NCBI RefSeq assembly: GCF_000784735.1
Contig: NZ_JSYG01000022.1
Location: forward strand, 1-64,000
DNA length: 64,000 nucleotides
Origin: Dickeya undicola
Lineage (GTDB): Bacteria; Pseudomonadota; Gammaproteobacteria; Enterobacterales; Enterobacteriaceae
Reading direction: 5' to 3'
Shown piece after piece: positions 50,962 to 61,880 of this stretch. Every line of letters starts with the position of its first letter. Position 1 is the first letter of the stretch. Below the pieces are notes generated by a model. The model saw only the letters and a list, made by a program, of their open reading frames with translations. It did no database searches and had not been told where the DNA came from. The position numbers and the translations under genes were made by a program.

Positions 50962-52377
50962 ATGAAAATCAAAACCCGCTTTGCGCCCAGCCCGACTGGT
51001 TATCTTCACGTTGGCGGTGCCCGTACCGCGCTGTATTCCTGGTTGTTTGCTCGTCATCATGGTGGCGAGTTTGTTCTGCGTATTGAAGATACCGATCTGG
51101 AGCGTTCGACCAAAGAGGCGATTGACGCCATTATGGACGGCATGAACTGGTTGAATCTGGAGTGGGATGAAGGCCCGTACTATCAGACCAAACGTTTTGA
51201 CCGCTATAACGCGGTTATCGACCAGATGTTGGAAAATGGCACGGCGTATAAGTGCTATTGTTCCAAAGAGCGTCTGGAAACCCTGCGTGAGCAGCAGATG
51301 GCTAATGGTGATAAACCGCGTTATGACGGTTGCTGCCGCGATTCTCACCAACATCACGCAGATGATGAACCGCATGTGGTGCGTTTCCGTAACCCGCAAG
51401 ACGGTTCTGTTGTTTTTGATGATCGCATTCGTGGTCCTATCGAATTCAGTAACCTTGAGCTGGATGACCTGATCATCCGTCGTACAGACGGTTCACCGAC
51501 CTATAACTTCTGTGTAGTGATCGATGACTGGGATATGGGCATTACCCACGTTATCCGCGGTGAAGACCATATCAACAATACGCCACGGCAGATCAATATT
51601 CTTAAAGCGCTGGGCGCGCCGGTGCCGGAATACGCGCACGTCTCCATGATTCTGGGGGATGACGGCAAGAAACTGTCTAAACGTCACGGCGCGGTGGGTG
51701 TGATGCAGTATCGTGATGATGGCTACCTGCCGGAAGCGCTGCTCAACTATCTGGTGCGTTTGGGTTGGGCTCACGGCGATCAGGAAATCTTCTCTATTGA
51801 TGAGATGAAACAGCTGTTCTCGCTGGATGCTGTCAGTAAATCCGCCAGTGCGTTCAATACCGAGAAGCTGCAGTGGCTGAACCACCACTATATTAACCAC
51901 CTGCCGCCGGAATATGTGGCGACCCACTTGTCCTGGCATATCGAACAGGCAGGTATCGACACCCGTACCGGCCCGCAATTGAGCGAGCTGGTGACGTTAC
52001 TGGGTGAACGTTGCAAGACGTTGAAGGAAATCGCCGAGTCCTGCCGCTACTTCTATGAAGAGTTTGCCGAATTTGACGCTGATGCAGCGAAGAAACACCT
52101 GCGCCCGGTAGCGCGTCAGCCGCTGGAGCTGGTACGCAGCAAGCTGGCGGCCATCATCGACTGGACGCCGGAAAACATCCACCATGCCATTCAGGGCACC
52201 GCTGATGAATTGCAACAAGGGATGGGCAAAGTCGGGATGCCATTGCGTGTGGCGGTAACCGGTGCAGGCCAGTCTCCGGGCGTTGATGTGACGGTACATA
52301 CCATTGGTCAGTCGCGTACGCTAACGCGCATCGATCGAGCGCTGGCGTTTATCAGTGAACGCGAAGCACAACAGTAA
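50962..52377 (+). CDS. gltX: Glutamyl-tRNA synthetase
   Basis: 471 residues, equal to E. coli GltX. It charges tRNA-Glu. The class I motifs are [15 protein letters not shown] (HIGH type) and KKLSKRHG (KMSKS type), with a zinc-site region CYCSKER. The frame is open to 50887, but the family N-terminus [13 protein letters not shown] starts at the ATG at 50962. It is flanked by tRNA-Val/Lys and tRNA-Ala genes as in E. coli. Confidence 0.97.
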   Translation: MKIKTRFAPSPTGYLHVGGARTALYSWLFARHHGGEFVLRIEDTDLERSTKEAIDAIMDGMNWLNLEWDEGPYYQTKRFDRYNAVIDQMLENGTAYKCYCSKERLETLREQQMANGDKPRYDGCCRDSHQHHADDEPHVVRFRNPQDGSVVFDDRIRGPIEFSNLELDDLIIRRTDGSPTYNFCVVIDDWDMGITHVIRGEDHINNTPRQINILKALGAPVPEYAHVSMILGDDGKKLSKRHGAVGVMQYRDDGYLPEALLNYLVRLGWAHGDQEIFSIDEMKQLFSLDAVSKSASAFNTEKLQWLNHHYINHLPPEYVATHLSWHIEQAGIDTRTGPQLSELVTLLGERCKTLKEIAESCRYFYEEFAEFDADAAKKHLRPVARQPLELVRSKLAAIIDWTPENIHHAIQGTADELQQGMGKVGMPLRVAVTGAGQSPGVDVTVHTIGQSRTLTRIDRALAFISEREAQQ

Positions 52378-52544
52378 TCGCTAACCTTGCCTATCGTTAA
52401 CCCAGACCTCGGCACGCCGGGGTCTGGGTGGTTGATCTACGGCGGCTTTTACGCCTGAATGCCCGCCGCTTTTTCCGTATGTTGCCATTCTCGCTGTACT
52501 TTGACGGCTTTTTCAGCGGTTGATCGGATAAATGGATTTTGGCG

Positions 52545-52573
52545 TTGACAGGGTTAGGGGCGTTGCATATCAT
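52545..52573 (+). promoter_or_regulatory. Promoter of the tRNA-Ala pair
   Basis: A perfect TTGACA (52545-52550) and TATCAT (52568-52573) are 17 bp apart. GCGACCCG follows the -10, a GC-rich discriminator typical of stringent control. Confidence 0.85.
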
Positions 52574-52604
52574 GCGACCCGTTCACACGATACAGTGTCG
52601 ATAC

Positions 52605-52680
<76 letters not shown>

Positions 52681-52726
52681 AACCTTCACCCCATAAAGGT
52701 TCGGTTTTGACAGTATCATCTCGTGT

Positions 52727-52802
<76 letters not shown>

Positions 52803-52939
52803 AATTCCTTTCGTAGTATTCTCCTTATTTTCTTTAACGCATACACCTGACCTTCGTTTCCCGATTTCGCGCTAAACTTATGGTCATTGTCTCCGACAAG
52901 CCAAAAGCCTCTGGCCAGCCAAGACAATGACGCGGCGTA

Positions 52940-53626
52940 TTATGAATTTTCCGGCAAGCGGGGTGTCCAGTTGATCGGCATATCGCCCTGTTGCTCCAGC
53001 AACTGATTGGTTCTGGAGAAATGATGGCACCCTAAAAAACCACGATGAGCCGATAAGGGCGAAGGATGCGGGGCCTTCAGCACATGATGCCGCTGCGTAT
53101 CAATAATGCTGCCTTTTTTTTGCGCGTGCGCACCCCACAGCAGGAATACAATGCCTTCCCGGTGCGAGTTTAGTTTTTCGATCACTTTGTCGGTAAAGGT
53201 TTCCCAGCCCAGATTGGCGTGTGAATGCGCTTTGCCCGCTTCCACCGTCAACACGGTATTGAGCAACATCACGCCTTGCTGCGCCCAGCTCTGCAAAAAG
53301 CCGTGAGACGGAATTTCAAACCCAGGAATATCGTTAGCAAGCTCTTTGTAGATATTAACCAGTGATGGCGGTGCGGGTACGCCTGGGCGAACCGAAAACG
53401 ACAACCCATGCGCCTGATTCGGGCCGTGATACGGGTCCTGCCCCAGGATCACCACTTTGACATCGTGGAATTCAGTAAAACGAAAGGCGTTGAAGACGTC
53501 TTTCTGCGGCGGGTAGATCACTTTGCCAGCTGTACGTTCCTGGTGAATGAACGACAACGTATTGACGAAATAGGGTAGTTCTTTCTCTTGGGCCAGCACG
53601 TCGTGCCAGGTCAGGGAAGTGGTCAT
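52940..53626 (-). CDS. ung: Uracil-DNA glycosylase
   Basis: 228 residues (E. coli 229). It removes uracil from DNA. The catalytic motif GQDPYHGP, the pocket residues in [16 protein letters not shown] and the DNA-intercalating loop [10 protein letters not shown] are present. The frame is open to 53644, but family homology starts at the ATG ending at 53626. It converges with the tRNA-Ala pair; in E. coli these two loci are far apart. Confidence 0.96.
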   Translation of the reverse strand: MTTSLTWHDVLAQEKELPYFVNTLSFIHQERTAGKVIYPPQKDVFNAFRFTEFHDVKVVILGQDPYHGPNQAHGLSFSVRPGVPAPPSLVNIYKELANDIPGFEIPSHGFLQSWAQQGVMLLNTVLTVEAGKAHSHANLGWETFTDKVIEKLNSHREGIVFLLWGAHAQKKGSIIDTQRHHVLKAPHPSPLSAHRGFLGCHHFSRTNQLLEQQGDMPINWTPRLPENS

Positions 53627-53850
53627 GGGAGGCTCTTTGTTCAATACGGTAATGAGTTCAATGCGCTAGTGACTGTCGCCTGAATATCATTTGGCTAAAG
53701 TGCAGCCTGATTAGTCAGTCCTGATGGGTAAGCTTACCGTCAAAGCTGAACAGGGAAAACCATTAACCACCTCTGTCGGGTGATGAATCGTTATTTGCTG
53801 ATTTTTTTTAAAATTTACAAAAATAATTGCATCCGTGTTTTTGGTGTAAA

Positions 53851-53945
53851 TTGATATAAAACAAGTGATTATGGTTTTTACGCCAAATGGCACCCGGCAT
53901 AAATTGACTTATATCAAAGAGTGGCCGAGGAAGGACTGGTATACA
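53851..53945 (+). promoter_or_regulatory. grcA promoter with two FNR-like sites
   Basis: TTGAC-TTAT-ATCAA at 53904-53917 has one mismatch to the FNR consensus TTGAT-N4-ATCAA. A weaker site TTGAT-ATAA-AACAA lies at 53851-53864, centred 53 bp upstream. TATACA at 53940-53945 fits a -10 that would put the downstream site near -40.5, a class II activated position. E. coli yfiD (grcA) has FNR sites at -40.5 and -93.5, the same spacing. The 428-bp gap between ung and grcA shows no gene. Confidence 0.75.
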
Positions 53946-54054
53946 GGTAACCAGATTCGGTTGGTTTTGCGCTGGCGTTAATGTCGTTGGCGATTTGTTA
54001 CCGGCCGTGGATTTTGTATTCGGTTCAATAAGACGCCGCTTAACGGAGGCAATA

Positions 54055-54438
54055 ATGGTTACAGGTATTCAAATCACCAAAGCAAATAACAATGCCCTGG
54101 TTAACTCTTTCTGGCTGCTGGACGAAGAGAAATCGCAGGCGCGTTGTGTGTGTGCCAAATCCGATTTCAACGAAGATCAGATCGTTGCTGTCAGCGATCT
54201 GGGTCAGTTCGAATATCGTGAAGTGCCGCTGGAAATCAAACCGGAAGTCCGTGTTGAAGGTGGTCAGCATCTGAACGTGAACGTGCTGCGCCGTGAAACG
54301 CTGGAAGATGCGGTTAAACATCCGGAAAAATACCCGCAGCTGACCATTCGTGTGTCCGGTTATGCTGTGCGTTTTAACTCGCTGACGCCGGAACAGCAGC
54401 GCGACGTGATCACCCGTACATTTACCGAAAGCCTGTAA
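54055..54438 (+). CDS. grcA: Autonomous glycyl radical cofactor GrcA
   Basis: 127 residues, equal to E. coli GrcA (YfiD). It is a spare glycyl-radical domain that replaces the damaged C-terminus of pyruvate formate-lyase. The radical motif [20 protein letters not shown] is intact. The frame is open to 53995, but GGAGG lies five bases before the ATG at 54055. Upstream FNR-like sites point to induction under low oxygen. Confidence 0.97.
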   Translation: MVTGIQITKANNNALVNSFWLLDEEKSQARCVCAKSDFNEDQIVAVSDLGQFEYREVPLEIKPEVRVEGGQHLNVNVLRRETLEDAVKHPEKYPQLTIRVSGYAVRFNSLTPEQQRDVITRTFTESL

Positions 54439-54471
54439 GCGCCCGTCGGTAAAACAGACCTCTACCTGGTT

Positions 54472-54507
54472 AATGCCGGTCACCTAAGGTGTCCGGCATT
54501 GTTTTTT
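54472..54507 (+). terminator. Terminator after grcA
   Basis: AATGCCGG/CCGGCATT arms (54472-54479 with 54493-54500) enclose a second small CACCT/AGGTG stem and run into seven T. Confidence 0.85.
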
Positions 54508-54610
54508 CTGGAGAGGCAGTGCGACTACTGTGGTTGATAGTGCGAGCGGATGGGTGTTGAAGACGATAGCGTGCTGTGACATTAAGGGCGCACGTTCTTC
54601 TTACCGGTAA

Positions 54611-54640
54611 CAAGAAAGGAGCCGTCTGGCTCCTTTCTTG
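54611..54640. terminator. Hairpin after srmB
   Basis: A perfect 13-bp stem (54611-54623 with 54628-54640) with a GTCT loop lies 32 bases after the srmB stop. The leftward T run is weak. Confidence 0.6.
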
Positions 54641-54672
54641 GCATTAGCCGATCAGAATATCGACCGGTTGGT

Positions 54673-56025
54673 TCAGCTGTTATCCGCTGGTTTTTCTTTT
54701 TGTGGATCGACTGGCGCTTTGGCACTGGGCTGTCGGCGTTTACCGACATTTTTACTGTCGCGATGACGCACTTTGACCTTCGCCTTCTGTTTTTCTTTCT
54801 CTTTTTGCTTCAGCTCTTTACGCTTGGCCAACACTTTCTTAGACGGCTTGCCGGTGGTTTTGGGGCTCGGAGCCCGTGTTGTTGGACGTAGTTCATCGAC
54901 CACACGTGCTTTTAGCGGCTCATTCAGATAACGGCCGATTTTCTCCAGCAGCAGGTAGTCATGCGCTTCCACCAGCGAGACGGCGCAACCTTTACGACCA
55001 GCGCGGCCGGTACGGCCGATGCGGTGCAGGTAAACGTCTGAGGTGCGCGGCAAATCAAAGTTGAACACGTGGCTGACGTCTTGAATATCCAGACCACGGG
55101 CAGCGACATCAGTGGCAACCAATACTTTTACCCGGCCTTCGCTCAACCGTTTGATGGCTTCGTTGCGCTTGGCCTGCACCATTTCCCCTTCCAGATAGCA
55201 GGACTCAATGCCTGCCGCACGCAGCCAGTCTACCAGTTCATGTACGCGCTCGCGCTTACGCACGAACACAATCGAACGGGTTACGTCTGGCTGCTTGAGC
55301 AGGTGGCTCAACAGGGCGGTTTTGTGCTGAACATCGTCGGCGCGGTAGTACCATTGCAGGATTTTCTTGCGCTCACGTCGTGACGGTTCGGCTTCTACTT
55401 CGATGGGGTCGTTTAGCAGACGCTCGGCGAAATCCTGAATGGCGTCGCCTTCCAGCGTGGCGGAGAACAGCATGGTCTGCTTGCGCCAGCGGGTTTCCCC
55501 GGCGATATGCTCGATATCCTGGGCGAAACCCATGTCCAGCATACGGTCGGCTTCATCCAGAATCAGTGTTTCCACTGCGCGGCAGTCAAAATTCTCTTCT
55601 TTGATGTATTGCAACAGGCGACCGGTGGTAGCGACCACGACATCCTGATTCTCGCTGAACACTTCGGCGTGATTCATGTAAGCCACGCCGCCAGTGATGG
55701 TGGCAATGTCCAGATGCGTGTGAGCGGCCAACGTCCGAGCCTGATCCGCCACTTGCATAGCCAATTCACGGGTTGGGGTCAGAATCAGGATACGCGGTGG
55801 GCCGGATTTTTTACGTGGAAAATCTAACAGATGCTGCAATACCGGCAGCAGATAGGCTGCGGTTTTACCGGTTCCAGTCGGCGCAGAGCCTAGTACATCC
55901 CGTCCTTCCATCGCCGGGGGAATCGCCTCAGCCTGAATGGCGGTCGGGCGGCTGAAGCCCATGTCGCGCAGGGCGTCAAGCAGGCTGTCGTCAAGATCAA
56001 ACTCGGAAAAATTGGTCGCAGTCAT
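54673..56025 (-). CDS. srmB: ATP-dependent RNA helicase SrmB
   Basis: 450 residues (E. coli 444). A DEAD-box helicase used in early assembly of the large ribosomal subunit. Motifs: [11 protein letters not shown] (Q motif), [33 protein letters not shown] and [11 protein letters not shown] basic, lysine-rich C-terminal tail follows. It is divergent from trmN6. Confidence 0.96.
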   Translation of the reverse strand: MTATNFSEFDLDDSLLDALRDMGFSRPTAIQAEAIPPAMEGRDVLGSAPTGTGKTAAYLLPVLQHLLDFPRKKSGPPRILILTPTRELAMQVADQARTLAAHTHLDIATITGGVAYMNHAEVFSENQDVVVATTGRLLQYIKEENFDCRAVETLILDEADRMLDMGFAQDIEHIAGETRWRKQTMLFSATLEGDAIQDFAERLLNDPIEVEAEPSRRERKKILQWYYRADDVQHKTALLSHLLKQPDVTRSIVFVRKRERVHELVDWLRAAGIESCYLEGEMVQAKRNEAIKRLSEGRVKVLVATDVAARGLDIQDVSHVFNFDLPRTSDVYLHRIGRTGRAGRKGCAVSLVEAHDYLLLEKIGRYLNEPLKARVVDELRPTTRAPSPKTTGKPSKKVLAKRKELKQKEKEKQKAKVKVRHRDSKNVGKRRQPSAKAPVDPQKEKPADNS

Positions 56026-56159
56026 GGTCTACCTCTGTTCGGGGCGCTGATTATAGACGCATTGGCGGGGTTGTTCATCTGTTTAAGCGGCCTCGACCAC
56101 TTTTCCTGGGCTGGCGTTTCTCCTATGCTAACCCCGGTTTAGCAATAAATGGCACAACA

Positions 56160-56903
56160 ATGACGTCTTTGCAGCATACACCAGCGTTACGCGCGGGGGG
56201 TTTTACCTTCAAACAATTTTTCGTGGCGCACGACCGCTGTGCGATGAAAGTCGGCACCGATGGTGTGCTGCTGGGGGCGTGGGCACCGTTGCGGCAGGCG
56301 TCGCGAATACTGGATATCGGCTGCGGTTCCGGTCTGATTGCTCTGATGCTGGCGCAGCGCTGCGGTGGCCGAGTGTCGGTTGATGGGGTCGAGCTGGATG
56401 CTGCTGCCAGCGAGCAGGCGGCAGACAATGCAGCGGCGTCGCCCTGGGCCGAGAGTATACGGATTCATCAGGCCGATATTCTTGCGTATGCCCGTACTGC
56501 CGAATTTCGCTATTCACTGATTGTCAGTAATCCGCCTTATTTTTCCCCCGGTGTTGACTGCGCTTCAGCCCAGCGTGCGCAGGCGCGTTATACCACCACG
56601 TTGACGCACGAAACGTTATTGGATTGCGTCAGCCGGTTACTGACGACAGACGGGCGATTTTGCGTGGTGTTGCCGGTACAAGCGGCGGATAACTTTCTGA
56701 AACTGGCGCAGCAACTGGCGTGGCATGTCGATGCCAGGGTTGATGTCGCGGATAATGCATCCCGGCCGGTAAACCGGGTGCTGCTGTCGTTAGGACGACA
56801 GCCCATGCCAGTGGAGCGGACATCATTAATCATTCGTGACGATAATCGTCAGTATTCAGCGTCGTTTCAGGCGCTGACACGGGATTTTTATTTATCGATG
56901 TAA
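56160..56903 (+). CDS. trmN6: tRNA(Val) (adenine37-N6)-methyltransferase
   Basis: 247 residues (E. coli YfiC/TrmN6 245). It methylates A37 of tRNA-Val, whose genes are also in this window. The SAM-binding motif [15 protein letters not shown] and the catalytic NPPY of N6-adenine methylases are present. [22 protein letters not shown] is the family N-terminal signature. Confidence 0.93.
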   Translation: MTSLQHTPALRAGGFTFKQFFVAHDRCAMKVGTDGVLLGAWAPLRQASRILDIGCGSGLIALMLAQRCGGRVSVDGVELDAAASEQAADNAAASPWAESIRIHQADILAYARTAEFRYSLIVSNPPYFSPGVDCASAQRAQARYTTTLTHETLLDCVSRLLTTDGRFCVVLPVQAADNFLKLAQQLAWHVDARVDVADNASRPVNRVLLSLGRQPMPVERTSLIIRDDNRQYSASFQALTRDFYLSM

Positions 56904-56956
56904 ACGCGTTTATGGGATTTTTAGCCGGTGGCCGGGCGTAGGCCCGGCATTCAGCA

Positions 56957-58561
56957 TCAGGGATGTAGGATGGTGGGATGTGCTTTTTCTTCCCGTTGTG
57001 GATAATCAAGCGTGTAGTGCAACCCCCGGCTTTCTTTGCGCGCCAGTGCGCAGCGTACAATCAATTCGGCTACCTGAACCAGGTTGCGTAATTCCAGTAG
57101 ATTATTGGAAAGGCGGAAGTGGGCATAATACTCACTGATTTCCTGCTGCAGCAGCATGATACGCCGTTGCGCGCGCTCCAGCCTTTTTGTCGTGCGCACG
57201 ATACCGACGTAATCCCACATCAATAACCGCAGCTCGTGCCAGTTGTGTTGAATCACGACTCTTTCGTCCGAGTTTTCCACCTGGCTTTCGTCCCAATTGG
57301 GCAGCGACTCGACCAGCGTTTTCTCCGGCAAATGTTGCAGAATGTCTTCCGCGGCGGACCATCCGTACACCAGGCACTCCAACAGCGAGTTGGACGCCAT
57401 ACGATTAGCGCCATGCAGGCCGGTATAACTGACCTCGCCAATCGCATACAGACCGTCCAGGTCGGTGCGTCCTTGCTGGTCAACCACCACGCCGCCGCAA
57501 GTGTAGTGCGCGGCGGGGACGATGGGGATCGGCTCGCGGGTCAGATCAAGACCCAACGACAACAGTTTTTCATGGATAGTGGGGAAATGCTGCGTAATGA
57601 AATCTGCCGGTTTGTGGCTGATGTCCAGATACATGCAGTCCGCGCCCAGTCGCTTCATTTCGTGGTCTATCGCCCTGGCGACAATATCCCGTGGAGCGAG
57701 TTCTGCGCGTTTATCGAAGGCTGGCATAAAGCGACTGCCGTCCGGGCGTATCAGCCAGGCGCCCTCACCACGCAGTGCTTCGGTCAGCAAAAAATTTCGG
57801 GCCTGTGGATGGTACAAACAGGTGGGGTGAAACTGGTTGAATTCCATGTTCGCCACCCGGCAACCTGCACGCCAGGCCATGGCGATGCCGTCGCCGGAAG
57901 AAATATCGGGGTTGGTGGTGTACTGGTAAACCTTGGACGCACCACCGGTGGCGAGCACGACGGCTTTGGCGCGGCACGATTCAACATGCTCTTTTTCCCT
58001 GTTCCACAGGTAAGCGCCGACCACCCGTTTGTGGCCGGGCAGGCCGAGCTTGCTAGAGGTGATCAAGTCCACCGCATTACAACGCTCCAACAATACGATA
58101 TTGGGATGCTGTCTCACCTGGCTGACCAGGGTGGTTTCCACAGCTTTACCGGTGGCGTCTGCGGCGTGCAGGATACGGCGATGGCTGTGACCTCCTTCGC
58201 GCGTCAGATGATAACGTGCTTCGCCGTGCGGCGCGGTTTCGGTATCGAACCGAACGCCCTGATCGATCAGCCATTGCACGCAATGACGGGCGTTACGGGC
58301 AATAAATGATACGGCTTCCCGGTCACACAAACCGTCGCCAGCAATCAACGTATCGTCGATGTGGGCATCGATGCTATCGGTTTCATCAAACACCGCGGCA
58401 ATCCCGCCTTGTGCATAAAAGGTGGCGCTTTCGCTCAGTGGCCCTTTGCTGAGCACCATCACGCGAGCATGAGACGCCAAACGCAGCGCCAGTGATAACC
58501 CGGCGGCACCGCTGCCGATGATCAGCACATCACAATGGTAGTTTTGGGGAGACGACATCAT
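56957..58561 (-). CDS. nadB: L-aspartate oxidase
   Basis: 534 residues (E. coli 540). An FAD enzyme that makes iminoaspartate for NAD synthesis. The dinucleotide fold [17 protein letters not shown] is N-terminal; [33 protein letters not shown] and [20 protein letters not shown] are family motifs. Two adjacent ATGs (58561, 58558) can serve as the start. It is divergent from rpoE, as in E. coli. Confidence 0.96.
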   Translation of the reverse strand: MMSSPQNYHCDVLIIGSGAAGLSLALRLASHARVMVLSKGPLSESATFYAQGGIAAVFDETDSIDAHIDDTLIAGDGLCDREAVSFIARNARHCVQWLIDQGVRFDTETAPHGEARYHLTREGGHSHRRILHAADATGKAVETTLVSQVRQHPNIVLLERCNAVDLITSSKLGLPGHKRVVGAYLWNREKEHVESCRAKAVVLATGGASKVYQYTTNPDISSGDGIAMAWRAGCRVANMEFNQFHPTCLYHPQARNFLLTEALRGEGAWLIRPDGSRFMPAFDKRAELAPRDIVARAIDHEMKRLGADCMYLDISHKPADFITQHFPTIHEKLLSLGLDLTREPIPIVPAAHYTCGGVVVDQQGRTDLDGLYAIGEVSYTGLHGANRMASNSLLECLVYGWSAAEDILQHLPEKTLVESLPNWDESQVENSDERVVIQHNWHELRLLMWDYVGIVRTTKRLERAQRRIMLLQQEISEYYAHFRLSNNLLELRNLVQVAELIVRCALARKESRGLHYTLDYPQREEKAHPTILHP

Positions 58562-58804
58562 CGCTTTTCGTTTAATTTACAAAACACTATTTTTGAATTT
58601 AGCACGATAATTAGCTTTTATGCATTTTTTTTGTTTTATAAATTAAACGAAGATGGTGTGAAACCGTAGAACGGGTGCCAGCAGCGGGCTTTTGACGTAT
58701 GATTTTTGCGGTTGTACGGGGCAGCGATGAGAATAAAACCCCGGAGGGCGGCACGGTGGTATGCAACGGGTATCCGGCAAGATGCAAAAAATGCGTCATG
58801 CAAC

Positions 58805-58832
58805 GGAACTTTATGATGTAGAAAGACTCCAA
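58805..58832 (+). promoter_or_regulatory. Sigma-E autoregulated promoter of rpoE
   Basis: GGAACTT (58805-58811), 16 bases, then TCCAA (58828-58832). It aligns in place with the E. coli rpoE sigma-E promoter (GGAACTT-N16-TCTAA), with one change in the -10. The 356-bp nadB/rpoE gap otherwise shows no gene. A leader of about 80 bases precedes the rpoE ATG. Confidence 0.8.
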
Positions 58833-58917
58833 CCCGATGCTTGCTCGATTTCAGATATATGGCTGGCAGTACGTGACTTAGGCGTGGTGACACGGTTTTG
58901 GGGAGACATGATCTCGG

Positions 58918-59493
58918 ATGAGCGAGCAGTTAGCGGATCAGGTGCTGGTTGAGCGGGTCCAGAAAGGCGACAGAAAGGCGTTTAATTTACTGGTCGTCCG
59001 TTATCAGCATAAAGTGGCGAGCCTGGTATCGCGTTACGTTCCCGCTGGGGACGTGCCCGATGTGGCGCAGGAATCGTTTATTAAAGCCTATCGCGCGCTG
59101 GAATCGTTTCGTGGCGAGAGTGCCTTTTACACCTGGCTGTACCGTATTGCCGTCAACACGGCGAAGAATTATCTGGTGGCTCAGGGGCGGCGTCCGCCGT
59201 CCAGCGATGTGGATGCCAACGACGCGGAAAATTACGAAAATGCCAGCGCGTTGAAAGAAATATCGAACCCTGAGAACTTAATGTTGTCTGAGGAGTTACG
59301 ACGGATCGTTTTCCATACTATCGAGTCATTGCCAGAGGATTTGCGTTTGGCAATTACGCTGCGTGAACTGGATGGGCTGAGCTATGAGGAAATTGCCGCC
59401 ATCATGGATTGCCCGGTCGGTACTGTCCGCTCGCGTATATTCCGCGCACGGGAAGCAATTGATAATAAAGTGCAACCGCTTATTCAGCGTTAG
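58918..59493 (+). CDS. rpoE: RNA polymerase sigma factor RpoE (sigma-E)
   Basis: 191 residues, nearly identical to E. coli. It directs the envelope-stress regulon. Region 2 (QESFIKAYRALESFRGESAFYTWLYR is its core, in two parts) and region 4 (LPEDLRLAITLREL, SYEEIAAIMDCPVGTVRSRI) are intact. It is followed by its regulators rseA, rseB and rseC in one operon. Confidence 0.97.
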   Translation: MSEQLADQVLVERVQKGDRKAFNLLVVRYQHKVASLVSRYVPAGDVPDVAQESFIKAYRALESFRGESAFYTWLYRIAVNTAKNYLVAQGRRPPSSDVDANDAENYENASALKEISNPENLMLSEELRRIVFHTIESLPEDLRLAITLRELDGLSYEEIAAIMDCPVGTVRSRIFRAREAIDNKVQPLIQR

Positions 59494-59542
59494 CTTGTTC
59501 TTAACGTTACTCATGACGGGTTTGACAAGGTAAGGTGAAGTT

Positions 59543-60202
59543 ATGCAGAAAGAAAAACTTTCCGCTTTAATGGATGGTGAGGCAGTGGATAATGCACTGC
59601 TGGGTGCCTTGTCGAAAGACGACAAGTTGCAGCAAAGCTGGCAGCGTTATCACCTGGTGCGTGACACTTTGCGAGGTGATGTCAGCGAAACCCTGATGAA
59701 TGTCGATTTCGCTGCTCGGGTTGCCGCCGCCCTCGAACAAGAACCGGTGCAGTTTAATCCACAAGCCGTACCGGAATCTCAGCCTCATCCCCAGACCTGG
59801 CAGGCGTTGTCGTTCTGGCGCAAGGTTCGTCCTCTGGCTAGTCATCTGACGCAGATTGGCGTGGCGGCTTGTGTTTCGCTGGCGGTGATTGTCGGTGTGC
59901 AGCATTACCAGCAAAACAATGCAGTGAGCGACAATATGGCGGATACAGCACCGGCGCTCAGTACATTGCCTGTGATGGGTGGGTCGGCGTCTCCGGTCAG
60001 CCTGAGCGTACCGGCTGAAAACAGTGTAGCGCATACCGGGCAGCGTCAGATGCAGGCTCAGCATGAGCGCATCAATGCGCTGTTGCAGGACTATGAATTG
60101 CAACGCCGTGTGCATTCCGAACAACTGCAATCGCAGGGGAATCAACAGCAAGCCGCCGTACAGGTGCCTGGTACTCAGTCATTAGGAATTCAGCCGCAGT
60201 AA
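59543..60202 (+). CDS. rseA: Anti-sigma-E factor RseA
   Basis: 219 residues (E. coli 216). The cytoplasmic N-terminal domain (MQKEKLSALMDGEAVD) holds sigma-E inactive. One membrane segment lies at about 101-120. The periplasmic tail binds RseB and is cut by DegS, then RseP, to release sigma-E. The stop overlaps the rseB start by one base. Confidence 0.95.
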   Translation: MQKEKLSALMDGEAVDNALLGALSKDDKLQQSWQRYHLVRDTLRGDVSETLMNVDFAARVAAALEQEPVQFNPQAVPESQPHPQTWQALSFWRKVRPLASHLTQIGVAACVSLAVIVGVQHYQQNNAVSDNMADTAPALSTLPVMGGSASPVSLSVPAENSVAHTGQRQMQAQHERINALLQDYELQRRVHSEQLQSQGNQQQAAVQVPGTQSLGIQPQ

Positions 60203-61152
60203 TGAAGCGCTCCTGGTTTGCCGTATGCATATTGTTAGGCAGCCTGTCTTACTCCTCCCTCGCCCCGGCAAGTGATTCCGGGGCGTTGTTGCAGCAGATG
60301 AGCAGCGCCAGCCGATCACTGAACTACGAAATTTACTACATCAGCGTTTCCCGGCAGGGCATTGAGTCATTACGCTACCGTCATTCGGTGCAAAATGGCG
60401 AGACGCTGGCTGAGCTGATCCATCTGGACGGGCCCAAGCGAGAAGTGATTCAACGCGGTAGTGACATTAGCTATTTTGAAGCGGATGCCGAACCGTTCAC
60501 CCTGTCAGGTGACCATATTGTTGACTCATTGCCTGCTCTGATTTTTGCCAATATGGAGCGGTTGTCCGCTTATTACGATTTCATTCCTACCGGCCGTATT
60601 CGTCTGGCGGATCGCCAGGGGGACGTGGTGAGAATCGTTTCCCGTGATGGCACCCGTTTCAGCTATATCGTCTGTCTTGATGCCGAGTCGCGTTTACCGT
60701 TGCGGGTAGATTTGCTCGATCAGAACGGTGATTTGCTCGAACAGTACCGGGCGATTTCCGTAACAGTGGATAAAAATGTGCAGCTTGCGATGAAGCAGAT
60801 GGACAAAATCAGCCAGCCACCGCTGCTCAGTATTCCCACCACGTCCACCGCGAATTTCAACTGGGTGACGGAGTGGCTACCGGTTGGCGTAGAAGAAGTG
60901 TCACGTAGCCAGCGACCGCTGCCGGGGGTTACGGGTCTGGTGGAATCGCGTCTTTACAGCGATGGATTGTTCAGTTTCTCCGTCAATGTCAGCCCGGTTG
61001 GGGACAATCATCCTGACCAGAATGCCTCGCTGGGTCGTAGAACTATTCATACCGAAGTACGTGACAACCGGGAGATCACCGTGATTGGTGAACTGCCGCT
61101 GGCGACAGCCAAACGCGTCGCGGACAACGTGATATTCAAGGCGCAGCCATGA
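60202..61152 (+). CDS. rseB: Sigma-E regulatory protein RseB
   Basis: 316 residues (E. coli 318). A signal peptide of about 23 residues ends LAPAS. It is a periplasmic two-domain protein (MucB family) that shields RseA from DegS and senses lipopolysaccharide. Conserved parts include LNYEIYYISVSRQGIESLRYRH split over the first domain and DGLFSFSVNV in the second. It overlaps rseC by four bases. Confidence 0.95.
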   Translation: MKRSWFAVCILLGSLSYSSLAPASDSGALLQQMSSASRSLNYEIYYISVSRQGIESLRYRHSVQNGETLAELIHLDGPKREVIQRGSDISYFEADAEPFTLSGDHIVDSLPALIFANMERLSAYYDFIPTGRIRLADRQGDVVRIVSRDGTRFSYIVCLDAESRLPLRVDLLDQNGDLLEQYRAISVTVDKNVQLAMKQMDKISQPPLLSIPTTSTANFNWVTEWLPVGVEEVSRSQRPLPGVTGLVESRLYSDGLFSFSVNVSPVGDNHPDQNASLGRRTIHTEVRDNREITVIGELPLATAKRVADNVIFKAQP

Positions 61153-61619
61153 TCAAAGAGTGGGCCACGGTGGTTTCATGGCAGGCTGGTACTGCTGTGC
61201 TGAATTGCGAACAGCATTCCGGCTGCCAGAGCTGTCAGTCTCGCTCCTCTTGCGGCACTGGTGTATTGAACCAGATTGGTGCCGCGGCAACCCATCAACT
61301 GACCGTCTCATACTCGCAGCCACTATTTCCTGGTCAGCGGGTGGAGATTGGCCTGGCGGAGTCAAGCCTGCTGCGCTCGGCGATGTTGGTCTATTTGTTG
61401 CCATTGTTGGGGCTAATGCTGGGCGCTGTCTTGATGCAGTACTGGCTGGGCAGTGAACTGGCGACGGTAGCAGGGGCCTTTGTTGGCGTGGCGGTGAGTT
61501 TCGCTGCTGTAAAGCGTTTATCGGCGAAAATTGGCAATAACCAACATTATCAGCCAGTGATTTTGCAGGTTGCCTTGCCGGAGAATCTATTACGTACCGA
61601 TATGACATCGGGGCGCTGA
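61149..61619 (+). CDS. rseC: RseC, membrane protein of the sigma-E operon
   Basis: 156 residues (E. coli 159). The N-terminal soluble part has a four-cysteine cluster, CEQHSGCQSC and SSCGTG, typical of the RseC/MucC family. Two membrane segments follow at about 75-97 and 103-123. It is linked to redox control of SoxR in E. coli. The ATG overlaps the rseB stop as ATGA. Confidence 0.93.
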   Translation: MIKEWATVVSWQAGTAVLNCEQHSGCQSCQSRSSCGTGVLNQIGAAATHQLTVSYSQPLFPGQRVEIGLAESSLLRSAMLVYLLPLLGLMLGAVLMQYWLGSELATVAGAFVGVAVSFAAVKRLSAKIGNNQHYQPVILQVALPENLLRTDMTSGR

Positions 61620-61880
61620 AACCCAGGCGGCTTGCAGGTCGGTCGGCCTGTTTGCCCCCCCATATTTCGCTTTTAACGACTTTTTACCTCTGCTTTCATC
61701 TTCTCATTCGCAACCTTGTCATAATCAAGGAATTGATTCGGTACACCATGACTAGGTTTTCCACCGTCTGGCATGTAGAATGCTGCGATTCAGGTATATG
61801 ACAGTGGCTATGGCTGTCATCACATTGCGCGTGCCGTTCGGCAAGAATTTCAGAAATACCAAGGTAGAAAAACTTTTATA

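Noticed and set aside
52401-52428. Inverted repeat after gltX as a terminator
   Set aside because: CCCAGACC/GGTCTGGG pairs well, but there is no T run and the loop is long; function is unclear.
57236-58309. Plus-strand open frame of 357 codons
   Set aside because: Antisense shadow of nadB, which is clear by motifs.
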